Source: an uncultured Collinsella sp. (lineage in GTDB: Bacteria; Actinomycetota; Coriobacteriia; Coriobacteriales; Coriobacteriaceae). Taken from it: a DNA stretch of 6,706 nucleotides. Shown here one piece after another: positions 1-6,706 of the stretch; the stretch's first letter is position 1; every line of letters begins with the position of its first letter. The notes beneath the pieces are model-generated. The model saw only the letters and a program-made list of their open reading frames with translations. It was not told where the DNA came from and ran no database searches. The DNA is taken from assembly GCA_902492825.1 (NCBI GenBank), contig CABUMZ010000103.1:1-6706 (forward strand). Reading direction: 5' to 3'. Made by a program: the position numbers and the translations under genes.

Positions 1-1029
1 TGATGTGTATCTCGTGCCCTCAAGCGTTACTGAGACCACTTGGTCGACATCAATCAACTTCGTTGGCACCCAGATGTTCTCTCCGCTATTGCGCGTATAA
101 GAAAAATATAAGTTGAACGCCCCTGCGTCGTCATCTTCGATAATCTGCTCCGATCCATCCTTGTAGGTAACCGTCAACTTCTTCGTGACTGCGTCAATGC
201 CCAAATCATCGATGTGTGTCTGGATAGAAAACGGGCTGATCTCGAGAGGCGAGTCATCGGAGCGGAGTTCCTTTGTATCGACGTACGCTCCAACGCTAAA
301 CTCGGGCGTCGATGCCTCGAACGGCTTCGCATCCTCGCCTTCGCCCTCGGTCCACGAGATATTCCAGGTGACCGCATGTTGAAAACCTCGCTCGCGATCC
401 ATAGAAGCAAAGTACATCGTGCCATTAATGACAGTATCGCTTGATGTGTCCTTATCAATGGTGCAGCGTGTGTCAGCCCATTCCTCGCCGAAGTTCATGC
501 TGGGCGTACCGATGCCTTGTTCTTCTTCACCATAGAGAACAAGTTCGTCTGTCTCTGCTGCCGGCTTGTAGTAGTTAACGCCATTTGGATTGGACAACGT
601 AAACGTCACGGCTCCGCAGCCGTTTTGGTCAATAGCCATCTCATGGATATCGAGCGTATAGCCATTACCCTCGACGGACAGATCAACCTTCTGGACTGTG
701 CCCTCCAGGCTTTGGGGCGCGATGCCGTCACCGAACTCTCTGGTGTAGGTATATTGAGTCCCCGATGAGCCGCCGTTGGTCCAGGTAATGGAATCCCCGT
801 TGCCGTGGTTTCCCCAGGCTGAGGCAAAATAGCTGGAATTGATAACTGCGTAGGCGACCCCTCCAGTCGCCAACACTCCGACAAGACACCCGATTACGGC
901 AACATAGAGAGGCTTCGCGTGGCCCTTTCGATGAAGCGGCTCACCCGCAGCAGTATTAAGGACGCGATCTGCAAGATTGCTATCGGCTTGGATGGACTCG
1001 AAGGCCTGCTTGATTTGATTGGATTTCAC
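1..1029 (-). CDS. Putative membrane-anchored anti-sigma factor (DUF4179/DUF5643-like), 3' end missing
   Basis: An open frame of 343 codons runs from a GTG at 1029 to the left edge with no stop, so the protein is C-terminally incomplete. It has three parts. Residues 1-40 are a short cytoplasmic segment starting VKSNQIKQAFESI. Residues 41-63 are one hydrophobic membrane helix (LYVAVIGCLVGVLATGGVAYAVI). From 64 on there is an extracytoplasmic region rich in Gly, Thr, Asp and aromatic residues, with two cysteines (C138, C189) that could form a disulfide. There is no HxxxCxxC zinc anti-sigma motif. Near the end, the pattern SPFSI followed by KKLTVTYKDGS recalls the C-terminal part of DUF4179/DUF5643 proteins encoded beside ECF sigma genes. 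The layout (short inside segment, one helix, large outside domain, directly after and overlapping a sigma gene) supports an anti-sigma role: it would bind the sigma factor inside and sense something outside. The start is set by a strong ribosome binding site, and no in-frame ATG lies before the membrane helix. The signal is unknown. The membrane topology is well supported; the anti-sigma function is inferred from context. Confidence 0.72.
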   Translation of the reverse strand, partial: MKSNQIKQAFESIQADSNLADRVLNTAAGEPLHRKGHAKPLYVAVIGCLVGVLATGGVAYAVINSSYFASAWGNHGNGDSITWTNGGSSGTQYTYTREFGDGIAPQSLEGTVQKVDLSVEGNGYTLDIHEMAIDQNGCGAVTFTLSNPNGVNYYKPAAETDELVLYGEEEQGIGTPSMNFGEEWADTRCTIDKDTSSDTVINGTMYFASMDRERGFQHAVTWNISWTEGEGEDAKPFEASTPEFSVGAYVDTKELRSDDSPLEISPFSIQTHIDDLGIDAVTKKLTVTYKDGSEQIIEDDDAGAFNLYFSYTRNSGENIWVPTKLIDVDQVVSVTLEGTRYTS

Positions 1030-1498
1030 GGTCGCCCTCCTCTAGGATGAACTTGAGCTTCGACCTGCCGCGAGCCAAACGCGTTCGAACGGTCGCGGCT
1101 GGTACATGCAACAACTCGGCAATCTCTGAGGTCGAAAAGCCCAGATAGTAATAGAGCACGATGGGAACGCGGAATCGCTCCGGAAGTCGCATAACGTCTG
1201 ACAGGACCGCCTTGGTCTCATCCTGCGCCGCCGAAAGCGAATCGGCCAGGTTCTCAATATCCCCCACACGCCTCCATGGCTTTCGAAAGAGCGATTTACA
1301 TTCATTGATCGTGACCCGGATAAGCCAGCGGCGAAGATGTTCCCAACTTTCAAAGTGTCCATCGCTTTTAAGCAACTTAAGAAAGACATCCTGGGCAATA
1401 TCGTCGGCATCGGCACGATCGCGCAGGTACGTCAATGCGATTCGAAACACGACATCACGGTGATCCTCGACCGCCTGTCTAAATGCTTGTTCTTCCAT
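980..1498 (-). CDS. ECF-type RNA polymerase sigma factor
   Basis: A 172-residue sigma-70 family protein of the extracytoplasmic function type, a usual length for the group. Region 2 covers about residues 12-75. It includes the acidic core-binding stretch ADADDIAQDVFLKLL (29-43) and then the -10 recognition part with W52, RRWLIRVTINECKSLF and basic residues. A variable linker follows (78-100). Region 4 (about 102-150) opens with LPERFRVPIVLYYYLGFS and holds the helix-turn-helix STSEIAELLHVPAATVRTRL that reads the -35 element. Region 3 is absent, as expected for ECF factors. The frame can be extended to a GTG at 1504, but that codon lies inside the Shine-Dalgarno sequence, so I start at the ATG at 1498. 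The last 16 or so residues, beyond region 4, overlap the next gene. It would direct core polymerase to a small regulon. The downstream membrane protein is its probable inhibitor, and a candidate self-recognised promoter lies upstream. The specific ECF subgroup cannot be told from sequence reading alone. Confidence 0.93.
   Translation of the reverse strand: MEEQAFRQAVEDHRDVVFRIALTYLRDRADADDIAQDVFLKLLKSDGHFESWEHLRRWLIRVTINECKSLFRKPWRRVGDIENLADSLSAAQDETKAVLSDVMRLPERFRVPIVLYYYLGFSTSEIAELLHVPAATVRTRLARGRSKLKFILEEGDREIQSNQAGLRVHPSR
1036..1041 (-). promoter_or_regulatory. Ribosome binding site for the membrane protein gene, inside the sigma gene
   Basis: AGGAGG on the minus strand lies 6 bases before the GTG at 1029, an ideal spacing. 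It sits within the sigma factor reading frame, about 55 bases before its stop. This fixes the downstream start and implies that the two genes overlap by 50 bases and may be translationally coupled. Confidence 0.8.
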
Positions 1499-1499
1499 A

Positions 1500-1508
1500 A
1501 TCACCTCC
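1500..1508 (-). promoter_or_regulatory. Ribosome binding site of the sigma factor gene
   Basis: GGAGGTGAT on the minus strand is an extended match to the 16S rRNA 3' end. Its GGAGG core ends 5 bases before the ATG at 1498. The in-frame GTG at 1504 is part of this element, which argues against using it as the start. Confidence 0.8.
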
Positions 1509-1548
1509 CGGTGACGTTAATGATTCTTGCTGAGGCCCTCACCATAGA

Positions 1549-1575
1549 TACGCTTTGACCGAAGGAAATGTTTCA
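1549..1575 (-). promoter_or_regulatory. Candidate ECF-sigma promoter for the sigma/anti-sigma pair
   Basis: On the minus strand TGAAAC (1575-1570) is followed after 17 bases by CGTATC (starting at 1552). This matches the general ECF promoter form, a -35 with an AAC core and a -10 with CGT; Bacillus SigW sites are TGAAAC, 16 bases, CGTA. Transcription would start near 1541-1543 and give a leader of about 45 bases before the ATG at 1498. No well-spaced housekeeping promoter is seen here: a TTGAAA/TATCTA pair exists but is 20 bases apart. The position suggests positive autoregulation. This is a pattern match only. Confidence 0.5.
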
Positions 1576-1598
1576 AATTCAAGCAGGAATAACCTACC

Positions 1599-1628
1599 AA
1601 AAAAAACTCTGCCCCTTATTGGCAAGGG
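1599..1628 (-). terminator. Possible weak second terminator
   Basis: On the minus strand a 5-bp stem CCCTT/AAGGG (arms 1628-1624 and 1617-1613, 6-base loop) is followed after 6 bases by a run of eight T (1606-1599). The stem is short and the gap to the T run is long, so it could at most back up the main terminator. The T run lies roughly 25-30 bases upstream of the candidate -35 and might instead act as an UP-like AT tract. Confidence 0.25.
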
Positions 1629-1665
1629 ATCGACGGAACGCAACAGGTTGAGCATACGCAAGCGA

Positions 1666-1765
1666 GCGGCCCCCAGAGCGTACAAGGTGGCATGAAAAAG
1701 GCAGGGCATTGACCTTTTGGTCATGCCCTGCCTTTTGAATGACAGATTGTAGCTCTGGGGGCCGC
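1666..1765. repeat. Outer inverted repeat enclosing the rpoC terminator
   Basis: Two perfect 14-base arms, GCGGCCCCCAGAGC at 1666-1679 and its reverse complement at 1752-1765, flank the terminator. Just inside them, 1681-1685 (TACAA) pairs with 1747-1751 (TTGTA) after a single bulged base at 1680, so 19 base pairs can form in total. The unit is 100 bases long with the terminator hairpin nested in it. A five-base AGCGA occurs directly left of the left arm (1661-1665) and again two bases right of the right arm (1768-1772). It may be a structured 3' region or a small palindromic repeat element. No function is known to me. Confidence 0.6.
1696..1736 (-). terminator. Intrinsic terminator of the rpoBC operon
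   Basis: A long hairpin: arms 1696-1709 and 1723-1736 give 14 base pairs (AAAAGGCAGGGCAT with its complement). They extend by GACC/GGTC (1711-1714 with 1719-1722) after a single bulged base at 1710, closed by a four-base loop. Read on the minus strand, the stem ends in TTTTT (1699-1695) directly after GC-rich pairs, the standard form of a Rho-independent terminator. It lies 74 bases after the rpoC stop and before the sigma gene promoter. A-runs and T-runs on both sides make it potentially active in both directions. Confidence 0.9.
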
Positions 1766-1781
1766 GCAGCGACGGAGATCG

Positions 1782-1803
1782 CCGCCGTTCGTTAGAACGG
1801 CGG
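1782..1803 (-). other. Stem-loop directly after the rpoC stop codon
   Basis: A perfect 9-bp GC-rich stem (CCGCCGTTC at 1782-1790 with GAACGGCGG at 1795-1803) with a four-base loop begins 6 bases after the rpoC stop. No T run follows, so it is not a terminator by itself. It may protect the mRNA 3' region or act as a processing site; this is inference. Confidence 0.55.
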
Positions 1804-1809
1804 AACTAG

Positions 1810-6285
<4,476 letters not shown>

Positions 6286-6291
6286 AGTCAA

Positions 6292-6706
<415 letters not shown>

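Noticed and set aside
606..884. A 92-codon minus-strand frame inside the membrane protein gene
   Set aside because: Out of phase with the longer frame that has a strong ribosome binding site, a membrane helix and continuity over 343 codons.
1553..1576. Housekeeping promoter TTGAAA / TATCTA before the sigma gene
   Set aside because: The spacer is 20 bases, too long for a sigma-70 promoter, and the same bases fit an ECF promoter with normal spacing.
1539..1724. A 61-codon open frame on the minus strand between rpoC and the sigma gene
   Set aside because: It starts inside the terminator hairpin, runs through the inverted repeat, T run and candidate promoter, has no convincing ribosome binding site, and the peptide resembles nothing I know.

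Overview
The window carries the end of the RNA polymerase beta/beta-prime operon next to a small sigma-factor module. All genes lie on the minus strand, so they read from right to left. The beta-prime protein resembles actinobacterial RpoC: it has the conserved N-terminal zinc ribbon and a charged, helix-rich insertion after it. Its GC-rich codon use, unusually long acidic tail and overall wording best fit the Coriobacteriia, probably a Collinsella-like gut anaerobe. That assignment comes from recalled family resemblance, not a database search.

Right to left: the 3' end of rpoB (6706-6292) is followed with almost no gap by a complete rpoC (6285-1810). Its ribosome binding site lies in the last sense codons of rpoB. 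A 305-base non-coding stretch (1809-1505) follows. It holds a hairpin directly after the rpoC stop, a strong intrinsic terminator inside a larger inverted repeat, a possible weak second terminator, and a promoter-like site resembling those used by ECF sigma factors. Then comes an ECF-type sigma factor gene (1498-980), which overlaps by 50 bases the start of a gene for a single-pass membrane protein (1029 to the left edge, 3' end missing). The membrane protein looks like the partner anti-sigma factor.

The two halves do different jobs. rpoB and rpoC encode the catalytic core of RNA polymerase. The downstream pair looks like an envelope-stress or signal-sensing switch: the membrane protein would hold the sigma factor until a signal arrives, and the freed sigma factor would direct core polymerase to its own promoter among others. 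The terminator separates the two transcription units.

The most notable observation is in RpoC. After the usual end of the conserved beta-prime body there is an extension of about 230 residues. It contains a segment (about residues 1338-1400) that aligns by eye, without gaps, with the C-terminal DNA-binding domain of the RNA polymerase alpha subunit, and it keeps several residues known to contact UP-element DNA. I know of no described beta-prime subunit with such a domain.
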